Source: Fusibacter ferrireducens
Lineage (GTDB): Bacteria; Bacillota; Clostridia; Peptostreptococcales; Acidaminobacteraceae
Assembly: GCF_015352425.1 (NCBI RefSeq)
Contig: NZ_JADKNH010000010.1
Span: 62,001 to 126,000 of the forward strand
Direction of reading: 5' to 3'
DNA length: 64,000 nt
Shown: positions 1 through 9,798 of the stretch, piece by piece
Numbering within the stretch: position 1 is the stretch's first letter
How the letters are laid out: each line of letters opens with the position of its first letter
The notes under the pieces: generated by a model
What the model was told of the DNA's origin: nothing
What the model saw: only the letters and a program-made list of their open reading frames with translations
The model's database searches: none
Made by a program: the position numbers and the translations under genes

Positions 1-303
1 AGTTCTTATTTCATAGTCAATCTCCATCTCTTTAAAAATCTCAATTAACATTTCATATTCAAAGCCTTTATTCACGCCATTTTCTGTGTAAATGTAAGGT
101 TCATACTCACCAGTTGCAATGATATAACGGTCCAAATTAGGTTCAAAGTAAGTTTTATCCGCGTTGTATTTCGTCGTCTTTACTGGCACTACAGTGTTTA
201 AAACTGCTTCCGGTCGGTTCATCCATAACCCCATGAAGACCGCCATCAAACTTATGATGATAAGCATATTAGGCCATTGGACAAGTTGCTTTTTATGCTT
301 CAA
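1..303 (-). CDS. Solute-binding-type (SBP_bac_3-like) sensor protein, N-terminal part
   Basis: Only the first 101 residues are present; the gene runs off the left edge. I place the start at a TTG (303-301) because a perfect GGAGG (317-313) lies 9 bases before it. The start overlaps the 3' end of the HD-GYP gene, so the two are probably translationally coupled. Residues 13-27 form a hydrophobic anchor. From about residue 58 the pattern IATGEYEPYIYTENG followed by GFEYEMLIEIFKEM is typical of family-3 periplasmic amino-acid-binding domains. Binding to an HD-GYP gene suggests a signalling sensor, perhaps with a C-terminal GGDEF or kinase domain outside the window (inference). A plain transporter-binding lipoprotein is less likely because no lipobox is seen. 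Confidence 0.7.
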   Translation of the reverse strand, partial: MKHKKQLVQWPNMLIIISLMAVFMGLWMNRPEAVLNTVVPVKTTKYNADKTYFEPNLDRYIIATGEYEPYIYTENGVNKGFEYEMLIEIFKEMEIDYEIRT

Positions 304-1600
304 ATGTAAGCACCTCCAAAAATGCATCCACAAGCATGCCATCAAACTGTGTGCCACTTCCCATCACGATTTCATCCACGGCCTTTTCATGCGTTAAAGG
401 TGTTTTCCGATAGGCCCTTGAACTCGTCATGGCATCATAGGCATCTGCAATGCCAATAATACGAGCAGATAATAAAATGGATTCTCCAGATAGACCATTA
501 TTATAGCCTTTGCCATCATAGCGTTCATGGTGTTGAAGGACAATCTGTGCACTTTCCGATAGAAATTCAATATCTCTCATGATCTGATAGCCTATTTCGC
601 TATGTCGCTTAATATGATCCATTTCCTCTACCGTCAATGGCGTCTCTTTATTGAGAATTTCCATTGGAACACCGATCTTGCCAATATCGTGAAGAATCGC
701 TGCCATGTGCAGATTTCTCTTATCACGTGCATTCATACCAATTTTATCTGCAATGAGCATGGCATATTTTTGAACGCGGTCACAGTGTCCTCTCGTATAA
801 GAATCGCTTGCTTCAATGGCATTGGCAAGCGCCGTAATCGTCTCTTGATAATTTTTATCCAATGTGCTTACTAAGGTTTCAAGTTCCTCATTCATCGCAG
901 AAGTTTCTTCATAAAGTGCCTGAATTTCATCATGATTGAGTTCGATTTCGTCTATATGTGCTTTAAGTTGATTCTGCATGCTCAAAATTGTATTCTCAAG
1001 CGTTCCAATTTCATCAGCTGTATTGCTCATCAATTTATTATCCAAGTTTCCTTTTGCAATATTGTCTGCAATTTGTGTTAAATTCAATAATGGCTTGGTG
1101 ATCATTGAAGAAATCCACAGGACAATCCACCCCAAAAACGATATTTCTAAAAGTCCCAGAAATATTTCATAAAATATATCGCTGTATTTTTTTTGTTCAT
1201 AAAACTGATCTGTAAAGTTAATCATGATGTTGCCAATATACTGATCATTGAAAAAAATTTGTCTCCTCCGACTCAGAAAGGGGTCTGTCTGTTCCTCATA
1301 AAGTTTTATTTTTTTAATGATGATGTTGCCTTTTTGATCGGTAATGACGACTTCAGACACATTTACATCCAAAATAAGCGTCTTGGCAACATCTTCAACA
1401 TTGCCAAGATCAAAATCCCACAAAGGCCGTTTAAGTGCATTTGAACCTATATCTACCAAAGCGTTTATATTATCCGTCATTTCAGTCATCATATTTTGAC
1501 TTTTTACAAAATAGACCACTCCAATTCTCAAAGAAGTTACAAGTAAAATAACGATAATAATATAAAAGGACAATCTCCCCCTAATACTTCTAAATTTCAT
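293..1600 (-). CDS. Membrane HD-GYP domain protein (probable cyclic-di-GMP phosphodiesterase)
   Basis: 435 residues. A transmembrane helix (about 10-32), an extracytoplasmic region (about 33-140), a second helix (about 145-168), a HAMP domain (about 168-220), a coiled coil, and a C-terminal HD-GYP domain. HDIGK carries the metal-binding HD near residues 304-305, followed by the conserved later histidines, HHERYDGKGY and DAYDAMTS. HD-GYP domains hydrolyse cyclic-di-GMP; the GYP signature reads GYN here. The start is the ATG at 1600, preceded by GAGGGG; a TTG four codons upstream lies inside that ribosome site. Its consensus-like promoter lies at 1690-1719. The overlapping downstream gene encodes a solute-binding-type sensor, which suggests ligand-controlled c-di-GMP turnover (inference). 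Confidence 0.9.
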   Translation of the reverse strand: MKFRSIRGRLSFYIIIVILLVTSLRIGVVYFVKSQNMMTEMTDNINALVDIGSNALKRPLWDFDLGNVEDVAKTLILDVNVSEVVITDQKGNIIIKKIKLYEEQTDPFLSRRRQIFFNDQYIGNIMINFTDQFYEQKKYSDIFYEIFLGLLEISFLGWIVLWISSMITKPLLNLTQIADNIAKGNLDNKLMSNTADEIGTLENTILSMQNQLKAHIDEIELNHDEIQALYEETSAMNEELETLVSTLDKNYQETITALANAIEASDSYTRGHCDRVQKYAMLIADKIGMNARDKRNLHMAAILHDIGKIGVPMEILNKETPLTVEEMDHIKRHSEIGYQIMRDIEFLSESAQIVLQHHERYDGKGYNNGLSGESILLSARIIGIADAYDAMTSSRAYRKTPLTHEKAVDEIVMGSGTQFDGMLVDAFLEVLTFEA

Positions 1601-1689
1601 ATTTCCCCTCAATTATAAACATCCCAAAATATATTGATGTCATCGCATAAAATGTGTACAAATAACTGTGTATGTCTTACACATCTCTA

Positions 1690-1719
1690 ATTATAACAAT
1701 CAAATGTCTCTCTCGTCAA
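1690..1719 (-). promoter_or_regulatory. Promoter for the HD-GYP gene
   Basis: On the minus strand TTGACG (1719-1714) and TATAAT (1695-1690) are separated by 18 bases, close to the vegetative sigma consensus. The leader to the ATG at 1600 is about 80 bases and contains a short GTGT/ACAC inverted repeat. The rest of 1613-1850 shows no gene. Confidence 0.6.
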
Positions 1720-1855
1720 TTCAATGTCCTATAGATTTCCAAACGCCTTCTATTGCTCTGCAATTATAGGCCCTTTCATGAATTACTTTTGATGAAATTA
1801 TAGGTATATGCCCATCTTTCTCATCATTTTGTTTGCATTTAAAAACATTTTGATC

Positions 1856-1884
1856 TTGACACATATAAACTTCGATTATATAAT
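1856..1884 (+). promoter_or_regulatory. Promoter of the beta-glucoside PTS operon
   Basis: Perfect TTGACA (1856-1861), 17 bases, perfect TATAAT (1879-1884). Transcription would begin near 1891, just ahead of the antiterminator RNA, so initiation looks strong and control is expected at the terminator. I could not pick out a convincing catabolite (cre) site. Confidence 0.8.
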
Positions 1885-1911
1885 GGACGTAAATTAAACA
1901 TGAAGAGTACC

Positions 1912-1948
1912 ATTAGACATGTGACTGGTTGAGCAGGCAGGATCTAAT
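1912..1948 (+). promoter_or_regulatory. RAT ribonucleic antiterminator for a LicT/BglG-type protein
   Basis: The core GTGACTG-N5-GCAGGCA followed by GGATC matches the ribonucleic antiterminator of BglG/SacY/LicT systems. Outer arms ATTAGA (1912-1917) and TCTAAT (1943-1948) pair perfectly. The 3' arm is also the 5' arm of the terminator that follows, so the two structures exclude each other. Binding of the antiterminator encoded by the third gene of the operon should stabilise this hairpin when substrate is present. Confidence 0.85.
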
Positions 1949-1994
1949 CCATAAATGATGATTAATATCATTTATCGATTTAGGTCCTTTTTTT
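1940..1994 (+). terminator. Regulated terminator in the PTS operon leader
   Basis: GGATCTAAT (1940-1948) pairs with ATTTAGGTCC (ending 1987); an inner stem ATAAATGAT/ATCATTTAT extends it, and seven T residues follow (1988-1994). It overlaps the antiterminator RNA, giving the classical switch. Confidence 0.85.
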
Positions 1995-2024
1995 GTTTAA
2001 AAATTTTAAAGGGGGCCAAGTAAA

Positions 2025-3866
2025 ATGGATTACAAAATTACTGCAAAAGAAATCTTAAAACATGTAGGTGGAAAAGATAATATTTCCCATTTAGAGCATT
2101 GCTCCACAAGACTGAGATTTTCATTGATGGATATGGCAAAAGCCAATGTGGAAATGCTCGAAAAAATTGATGGTGTCATGGCTGTAAAAATGACTGGTCA
2201 ATGTCAAGTCGTGGTTGGCAATGAAGTAGTAGAAGTCTATGATGAAGTTATGAATTTGGTAGGTCATTCGTTTTCTTCAACTGATGATTCTCAAAAGACA
2301 AATGAAAAACAGAAATTAGGTGCTTTCATATTAGATTTTCTTATTAGCATCTTTCAGCCACTGGCACCAGCAGTGGCAGGTGCCGGAATACTAAAATCAC
2401 TTTTATTGCTTCTAGCATTGATTGGTGTAATGGATTCAGCAGGTCAAAACTATAAGATTTTATCGCTAATTTCTGATGCACCGCTCTATTTTTTACCTGT
2501 TTTAATTGCAGCTTCAACTGCAAATAAACTTAAAGTCAACTATATTGTGGCGATGTCAGCTGCCAGTACATTACTACTGCCAAAAACAATTGCAGCCCTA
2601 GGTGAAGGGACTCAATTATTTGGGATACAACTTCAGAACATTTCCTATCCCTCTCAAGTGTTTCCTGCAATTTTAGCAGTTATTCTCTATTCATTTGCTG
2701 AGAAATTTTTCACCAAAATCTCGCCAAAACCTATTCGCATATTCTTTGTCCCTATGATGTCACTCATCATCACCGTACCTACAACACTTTTATTTTTGGG
2801 CCCATTGGGTTTCAATTTAGGTTTGGGACTCTCAACGGTCATCTTATTCTTATTTAATAAGATTGGTTGGATCGCAATCGCATTTTTAGCCTCGGTTTTA
2901 CCTTTTATGGTTGCCACGGGTATGCATAAAGCCATGATTCCATATGCTGTGACAGCTATGACTGAACTTGGTATGGATCCTTTATATTTACCTGCTTCTC
3001 TTGCACATAACATTGCAGAAAGTGGCGCTTGTTTTGCTGTTGCCATTAGAACGAAAGACACTACCAAAGAATCGATCGCCATATCAGCTGGTATTTCTGC
3101 ACTATTTGGCATAACAGAACCTGCTTTATATGGGGTGACACTTCAGAACAAAAAAGTTTTAAGCAGTGTTCTTGCTGGCTCATTTATTGGCGGTGCTTAT
3201 ATTGGTATTACGGGTGTAAAATCTTATGCTTTAGTCGGCCCTGGTCTTGCAAGCATGTCTATGTTTATTTCAGAACTCGCTCCTAAAAACTTATTCAATG
3301 CCTTTATGGGATTAGTGATCTCTTTTGCAGTTGCATTTATTGTCTCATTTATTTTAAGTAAGGAAACGGAATCAGAAAATAAACCTAGTAGCGAAAAACC
3401 TTTTAGCAAAGAAGAAATCCTCTTTAACAGTCCCATTATTGGTCAAATGATTTCACTTTCAAAGGTCAACGATGATATCTTTTCTTCCAAAGTTGTTGGC
3501 GATGGCATCGCAGTACTGCCTCATAGAGGTGAATTATATGCGCCTCTCGATGGCAAGATTGAAACGGTTCTGGATACACAACATGCAATTGGTTTAAAAG
3601 CTGATAATGGTGCTGAAATTTTATTCCATGTGGGTATAGATACGGTAAGACTCAAAGGACAATATTTTGAATCTAAAGTAAAAGTTGGCGACAGCGTTAA
3701 AAAGGGAGATCTTCTGTTAAATTTTGATCTTGAGAAAATCAAAGCAGCCGGTTTTGACCCGGTAACAATTGCCGTTGTCACGAATCAAGAGGCTTACAAG
3801 CTAGATATCAAATCAAAAGATCAGGTCAATCAAACCGACCATATAATGACCATTGCTACTGTGTGA
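2025..3866 (+). CDS. bglP: Beta-glucoside PTS permease, fused EIIBCA
   Basis: 613 residues, full length for the family. The EIIB domain comes first, with the phosphorylated cysteine C26 in LEHCSTRLRF. The EIIC membrane domain (about 105-450) has about ten hydrophobic segments and the substrate-site motif GITEPALYG (362-369). The glucose-type EIIA domain (about 480-613) carries the paired histidines H520 and H535 (LFHVGIDTV). The protein imports and phosphorylates beta-glucosides using phosphate from HPr. Strong ribosome site AAAGGGGG. First gene of an operon controlled by the antitermination element just upstream; the downstream genes hydrolyse the product and regulate the operon. Exact sugar (cellobiose, salicin, arbutin) cannot be told from sequence. 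Confidence 0.93.
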   Translation: MDYKITAKEILKHVGGKDNISHLEHCSTRLRFSLMDMAKANVEMLEKIDGVMAVKMTGQCQVVVGNEVVEVYDEVMNLVGHSFSSTDDSQKTNEKQKLGAFILDFLISIFQPLAPAVAGAGILKSLLLLLALIGVMDSAGQNYKILSLISDAPLYFLPVLIAASTANKLKVNYIVAMSAASTLLLPKTIAALGEGTQLFGIQLQNISYPSQVFPAILAVILYSFAEKFFTKISPKPIRIFFVPMMSLIITVPTTLLFLGPLGFNLGLGLSTVILFLFNKIGWIAIAFLASVLPFMVATGMHKAMIPYAVTAMTELGMDPLYLPASLAHNIAESGACFAVAIRTKDTTKESIAISAGISALFGITEPALYGVTLQNKKVLSSVLAGSFIGGAYIGITGVKSYALVGPGLASMSMFISELAPKNLFNAFMGLVISFAVAFIVSFILSKETESENKPSSEKPFSKEEILFNSPIIGQMISLSKVNDDIFSSKVVGDGIAVLPHRGELYAPLDGKIETVLDTQHAIGLKADNGAEILFHVGIDTVRLKGQYFESKVKVGDSVKKGDLLLNFDLEKIKAAGFDPVTIAVVTNQEAYKLDIKSKDQVNQTDHIMTIATV

Positions 3867-3902
3867 TAATATAAAGCCTATAAGCTAAAAAAAGGAGTAT
3901 GA

Positions 3903-5366
<1,464 letters not shown>

Positions 5367-5398
5367 CGCTTCTTCTTTCAAGCAGAAAGGTGTATGTA

Positions 5399-6247
5399 GT
5401 GATTAAGATTAAGAAAGTTTTGAATTCAAGTGTTGTCTTAGTTATAGATGACCAAGGTAAAGAATTTATTCTCTTTGGAAAAGGGATCGGATACGGGCAA
5501 AAAAATGGTGCACTCATCGCCAATCATCAAGCCGATCAAATTTTTATGCCTGTGGATAATTTTAAAGCAAAAGAACTGCTGGATTTATTAGATGCCATGC
5601 CACCTGAATTTATAGATTTAACTCAGAAAATAGTCAGTCACGCAGAAAAGAAGCTCCATACAAAACTCATTTCAGGTATCTACTTCACACTTATGGATCA
5701 CATGAATTTTGCAGTTGAACGTTACAGAAAAAATATCAATATCACCAATCGGGTCTATTGGGAAATTAAAAATTACTATACAGAGGAGTTTGAGATTGGT
5801 CTTTATGCCATTGAGCTAATGAACAAGGCCTTTGATATCCACTTGCCTAAAGAGGAAGCGGCAAACATTGCCTTTCACATTGTCAACTCTCAAACTGAAA
5901 ATAGCGCATCGCGAGATGGGATGAAATATGCTAAGATGATTGGGAGCATAGTGAATTTAGTGCGATACACGCTCAATATCAATTTGGACACAGAAAATGT
6001 GCACTACACAAGGTTTATTACCCACGTTAAGTTCTTTGTAGAGCGTTATTTTGATGACAAAATGATTGACGATAAGGATGATGCGCTCTTTGAGCAAATT
6101 GCAAATCTGTATCCTCAAGCCATGAACGGCGCTTTTAAGATCAAAGAGTATATTCAGCAGGTTTATGGCAAGCACATTCCAAATGAGGAACTCACTTATT
6201 TAGCGGTTCATATTCATCGATTGATCAGTTATAATCAGCTTGAATAG
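5399..6247 (+). CDS. licT: LicT/BglG-family transcriptional antiterminator
   Basis: 282 residues. An N-terminal RNA-binding CAT domain (1-55, including KIKKVLNSS and GKGIGYG) is followed by two PTS regulation domains, PRD1 (about 60-165) and PRD2 (about 170-275), with conserved histidines in LMDHMNFA, AFHIVN, THVKFF and LAVHIHRL. It should bind the RAT RNA at 1912-1948 and be switched by PTS phosphorylation. I use GTG at 5399: AGAAAGG ends eight bases before it and the product then begins like other family members. A GTG at 5390 lies inside that ribosome site. Last gene of the operon. Confidence 0.9.
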   Translation: MIKIKKVLNSSVVLVIDDQGKEFILFGKGIGYGQKNGALIANHQADQIFMPVDNFKAKELLDLLDAMPPEFIDLTQKIVSHAEKKLHTKLISGIYFTLMDHMNFAVERYRKNINITNRVYWEIKNYYTEEFEIGLYAIELMNKAFDIHLPKEEAANIAFHIVNSQTENSASRDGMKYAKMIGSIVNLVRYTLNINLDTENVHYTRFITHVKFFVERYFDDKMIDDKDDALFEQIANLYPQAMNGAFKIKEYIQQVYGKHIPNEELTYLAVHIHRLISYNQLE

Positions 6248-6274
6248 TACACTTCAATTTAAAAATACACACTT

Positions 6275-6318
6275 AAAAAAGCACTCTCCATTATGTTGCA
6301 ATGAAGGGTGCTTTTTTT
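6275..6318 (+). terminator. Terminator after licT
   Basis: AAAGCACTCTCCATT pairs imperfectly with AATGAAGGGTGCTTT and is followed by a T run. It closes the PTS operon. Confidence 0.75.
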
Positions 6319-6358
6319 CTGCTGTTTTATGCTTTAACAATACTGGTTTTAATCATAA

Positions 6359-6475
6359 TTAGAGTGTCAAAACCCAGTTTCGCATGCCCCCTCTACCATA
6401 TGCTGTATCGCGTACTTGCCGTAAACGACATCATAGGGTAGAGGGGTGCTCAACTATTGGATTTTGACACTCTAA
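6359..6475. repeat. 117-bp palindromic element with perfect 14-bp inverted ends (MITE-like)
   Basis: TTAGAGTGTCAAAA (6359-6372) is perfectly inverted at 6462-6475. Inside, CCCCTCTACC and GGTAGAGGGG form a second perfect inverted repeat. There is no coding capacity. A diverged copy lies at 22675-22767 and shares the central TATCGCGTACTTG and the right end. The gap 6248-6569 otherwise holds only the licT terminator and short TCTCTATTT-rich repeats near 6500-6585. Confidence 0.75.
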
Positions 6476-6569
6476 CCAATCATTCCTTGATGCTAAAAAC
6501 TCGATCTCTATTTCATCTCTCTATTTCGAGTTCATCTCTCTATGCCTAATTTAATTATCTATTTCCAGT

Positions 6570-6869
6570 TTAAATCTCTATTTCCAATAGTGAAGAGCTC
6601 AAACATTTGCCATGCTTATCTATGGCAAGTGATCTGGTAACGCCACCACCAAGTGCTTCGTACATTACAAAGTTAAGCGCCCCTATATTCGGAAGTTCAT
6701 AACGAATCACTTGCCCTTTGACCACATTTTTAAAATGTTCTTTTACGATCTCCGCAGTGACCTTCTCTTTAATTAATGCATAATCTTTTTCATCGTATGC
6801 AATTAAAGATATATTGGAAATGTTGCCTTTATCGCCCGTTCTTGAATGCGCAATCTCCCAAAGCTTCAT
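6570..6869 (-). CDS. AtuA-related small protein
   Basis: 99 residues. It resembles the small proteins encoded after AtuA-family genes, with the N-terminus WEIAHSRTGDKGN and a glycine-rich EALGGGVTR stretch. Its start codon overlaps the stop of the AtuA-family gene by one base (TAATG), so it is translationally coupled and probably forms a complex with that protein. The reaction is unknown. Last gene of the sigma-54-controlled operon. Confidence 0.8.
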   Translation of the reverse strand: MKLWEIAHSRTGDKGNISNISLIAYDEKDYALIKEKVTAEIVKEHFKNVVKGQVIRYELPNIGALNFVMYEALGGGVTRSLAIDKHGKCLSSSLLEIEI

Positions 6870-8215
6870 TACATCACCTCCTTGAGAACGACATCTACCT
6901 TGATCTCTTTTTTTGGAACCAGTATAGAAGCCACCGAAACAACCTCAGAAACCTTTTTAGTCGCACCGCCGCCACCAGCCGGGCCATTGGTATAAAGCGT
7001 CTCAACTTCATTGGCAACTTTCACAGCTTGATCTTTAGTCTTTGTACGTGCGGTCACTCTTATTCTGACTTCATTGGGATCTGCCATATCTGCTGCAACA
7101 GGCCCTGCAAATAAAGCGTTGACACCAATGATATCAAAACGGATCTCATCATATTCAACCGCAGTCATTTCAAGTCTCTTTTGAACGATTTCAAGCGCCA
7201 GTTGAGCACGCGCCACACAGTTCGGTCCACCATAACTCATTTCACCTTCGCCAATAAAACAGTCTTTATAGCCTATGCTCACTTTATAGGTATCCGTTTT
7301 AGGTTTTCCACTGCCACCTTTGATTGAAACCAAATCCTTGCCTATGGCTTTTATGGTGACGCCTGAAAAATCGGCAACACAATCTGGTGTAAAATAATGC
7401 TCAGGATCATGAATTTCATAAATCATCTGCTCTTTACACGTATCCTCTGTGACCATGCCACCAGTACCCTCTACTTTGGAGATCGTCGCATCACCATACT
7501 CATCGACCTCGGCAATTGGAAATCCAATATTCCAAGGTTCAAAGACATCTTTTTTACCCGGATCTGCGTAGTAACCGCCAGTGACTTGACCACCGCATTC
7601 TAATAAATGGCCCACAAGTGTCCCTTTACCCATTTTCTCAAAATCATCCATCTTCCAGCCAAATTCATGTACTAATGGCGCCAGATAGAGCGCAGGATCT
7701 GATACTCTTCCTGTGATCACCACATCTGCACCTTGTTCCAAAGCCTTTAATATACCCGAAATCCCCAAGTATGCATTCGCTGAAACCACAGTTCCTTCCA
7801 AGGACTTAAGCGGCTCTCCAGTTTCCCATACGGTGATTTCTTGATATTCATCCAAATGACTTAGGACGTCATCGCCTATAACCGCAGCTATTTTTAAGCC
7901 CTTAAGATTTTGAGTTTCTGCGATTTTTTTGACCACTTCCAAAGCCCCAAGCGGATTAGCTGCACCCATATTCGTAATAATCTTTACTTTGTTCTTATAA
8001 GCAGCTGAAAGTGCTCTTTCCATCCTATACTCTAAGAGCCCATCATACCCTTTCGAAGGATCAGACATCTTAATCTGTTGAGCAATTGCAATCGTTCTCT
8101 CGGCCAAACATTCATATGCAATATAATCTAAATTGCCTTTTTCAATGAGCTCAATGGAGGGTTCCACTCGATCACCTGAGTAACCAGCGCCGCCTCCGAT
8201 TCTAATTTTTTTCAC
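6869..8215 (-). CDS. AtuA-family (DUF1446) protein, acyclic terpene utilisation-like
   Basis: 448 residues, starting at GTG with GGAGG eight bases before it. N-terminal IRIGGGAGYSGDR and internal GADVVITGRVSDPALYLAPL match the AtuA/DUF1446 family. AtuA is named from Pseudomonas citronellol/geraniol catabolism, but Firmicute members occur with carboxylate transporters and their reaction is not established. Here it follows a CitMHS transporter and precedes its small partner, so a role in breaking down an imported di- or tricarboxylate or hydroxy-acid is more likely than terpene use (inference). Confidence 0.82.
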   Translation of the reverse strand: MKKIRIGGGAGYSGDRVEPSIELIEKGNLDYIAYECLAERTIAIAQQIKMSDPSKGYDGLLEYRMERALSAAYKNKVKIITNMGAANPLGALEVVKKIAETQNLKGLKIAAVIGDDVLSHLDEYQEITVWETGEPLKSLEGTVVSANAYLGISGILKALEQGADVVITGRVSDPALYLAPLVHEFGWKMDDFEKMGKGTLVGHLLECGGQVTGGYYADPGKKDVFEPWNIGFPIAEVDEYGDATISKVEGTGGMVTEDTCKEQMIYEIHDPEHYFTPDCVADFSGVTIKAIGKDLVSIKGGSGKPKTDTYKVSIGYKDCFIGEGEMSYGGPNCVARAQLALEIVQKRLEMTAVEYDEIRFDIIGVNALFAGPVAADMADPNEVRIRVTARTKTKDQAVKVANEVETLYTNGPAGGGGATKKVSEVVSVASILVPKKEIKVDVVLKEVM

Positions 8216-8280
8216 TCTATATGCCTCCTTTGTTATGCTAAATTGAATACTCTATCTGCTTTAATCCTTTCATTCCATTA

Positions 8281-9573
8281 TCAGATGGATATAATACCTG
8301 TTATAACTGCGATTAAGAGCATAACCATAGTCGTTAAAAATGCATACGGAATCGTTTTCTTTTGATGATCCCCTAAGTCTATTCCCGTTAATCCAATTAA
8401 AAGGAACGTTGATCCTGTCAGTGGACTCACCGGGAATCCCGTTGTCATTTGTCCTAAAATAGCCGCTCTACCAACGCTGATTGGATCTGCACCAAATTGA
8501 GCCGCAGTAGATGAAAGTACGGGCATAACGCCAAAATAGAACGAATCTGGATCAAATAATAAACTTGCCGGCATTGCGATTATACCTGTGAGCAATGGAA
8601 TTCTAGCACCTAGTGCTGCTGGAATCGCTGCCACTGCAACATTAGCCATAGCTGTAATCATGCCTGTTCCCTTTAATATACCTGTAAATGTCCCTGCTGC
8701 AAATAGGATTGAAGCCATCATCAATGCCGCCTTTGCATGGGCATCGACACGCTCTCTTTGTTCTTTGACATCAGGGTAGTTCACAATAAGCGCCACTGTG
8801 AAAGCAAGCATGAACACAATGTGAGGCGGCAATTTACCTAAGATCAAAACAGTTATAGCCACCACAATGGAAAGAATATTGAATATAAATAATTTGGGTC
8901 TCTCAAGTGACAATTTTTTCTCATCCACTTCAAAGCCAACTTCAATTTCACCTTCAATTTCTTTCATGTGCTTTCTTTCTTGTTTGCCCAAAAGATAAGC
9001 TACGAAAATGACAAAAGCCAGCCCGCATGCCACAGGAATCAGCAATGGTTTAAAGAGTAACATGACATCAATATTGAGCGCAGATGCCGCTCTCAAAGTT
9101 GGACCACCCCAAGGTAAAATGTTCATGGTCCCTGCCGATAATGCCACTATGGTCGCAAGCGTTGTGCGTCTCATGCCAAGAGCATCATAAAGCGGTAACA
9201 TTGCAGGCACTGTCACTAAGAACGTCACAGCACCTGATCCATCTAAATGGACCAACATCGCCAAAACAGCCGTCCCAATTGCAATTTTCACAGGATCTTT
9301 CCCAACGAGTTTCAAAATGGTGTTAATGATGGGTTTAAAAGTTCCTGCATCCGTTAAAATGCCAAAAAATAGAATTGCAAAAATAAACATGACACCTGTT
9401 GGCGCGATTGACTTGATGCCATCTGTCATAAATTTACCTAAATCGGCAGAAAAACCTCCAATAATGGCTGCCAAAACAGGTACAACAATCAGAGCCACTA
9501 CTGGTGATGCCTTTTTCGTCATAACCAGAGTAAGTAAAACGGCGATTGTTAAAAAACCTAAAAATGCTAACAT
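8281..9573 (-). CDS. CitMHS-family citrate/carboxylate transporter
   Basis: 430 residues with about 12 hydrophobic segments. Conserved LAMLVHLDGSGAVTFLVTVPAMLPLYDAL (given here in part), SAGTMNILPWGGPTLRAA and TGFPVSPLTGSTFLL patterns mark the CitMHS family of proton- or metal-coupled citrate symporters. It is the first gene after the sigma-54 promoter at 9633-9619 and is read with the AtuA-family gene downstream (65-base gap). The substrate could be citrate, citrate-metal or a related organic acid. Confidence 0.88.
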   Translation of the reverse strand: MLAFLGFLTIAVLLTLVMTKKASPVVALIVVPVLAAIIGGFSADLGKFMTDGIKSIAPTGVMFIFAILFFGILTDAGTFKPIINTILKLVGKDPVKIAIGTAVLAMLVHLDGSGAVTFLVTVPAMLPLYDALGMRRTTLATIVALSAGTMNILPWGGPTLRAASALNIDVMLLFKPLLIPVACGLAFVIFVAYLLGKQERKHMKEIEGEIEVGFEVDEKKLSLERPKLFIFNILSIVVAITVLILGKLPPHIVFMLAFTVALIVNYPDVKEQRERVDAHAKAALMMASILFAAGTFTGILKGTGMITAMANVAVAAIPAALGARIPLLTGIIAMPASLLFDPDSFYFGVMPVLSSTAAQFGADPISVGRAAILGQMTTGFPVSPLTGSTFLLIGLTGIDLGDHQKKTIPYAFLTTMVMLLIAVITGIISI

Positions 9574-9618
9574 AAAAACCTCCCAAGTATTTATTTATCT
9601 AGACACAATTCTAATAAC

Positions 9619-9633
9619 GCAATTTGCGTGCCA
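9619..9633 (-). promoter_or_regulatory. Sigma-54 promoter of the CitMHS-AtuA operon
   Basis: On the minus strand TGGCAC (9633-9628), five bases, TTGC (9622-9619), an exact fit to the -24/-12 consensus. It lies about 45 bases before the transporter start. The gene beyond it encodes a sigma-54 activator. Confidence 0.88.
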
Positions 9634-9751
9634 AAGAAAAAATCCCTTAATTACAGGGATTCCTCAAGATGCATTCTAAGATTTTAGAATTTTATTCAAC
9701 TCAGGCTCATCAGAATACTTGCGCCTTCTCATATTAGGTTTGTCTTCCTAT

Positions 9752-9798
9752 TTCTAAATATTTAGAAGCTAGAGCGACGTATTTCTAATTATTTAGAA
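9752..9798. promoter_or_regulatory. Paired palindromes, probable activator-binding sites
   Basis: TTCTAAATATTTAGAA (9752-9767) is a perfect 16-base palindrome; TTCTAATTATTTAGAA (9783-9798) is the same site with one change. Centres are 31 bases apart, about three helical turns, on the same face. They lie 120-165 bases upstream of the sigma-54 promoter, the usual place for enhancer sites, and the second overlaps the end of the activator gene. Confidence 0.7.

Noticed and set aside
6530-6600. Short TCTCTATTT repeats as a possible regulatory array
   Set aside because: They are degenerate, low-complexity and run into the AtuA-related gene's 3' end; simple slippage explains them.
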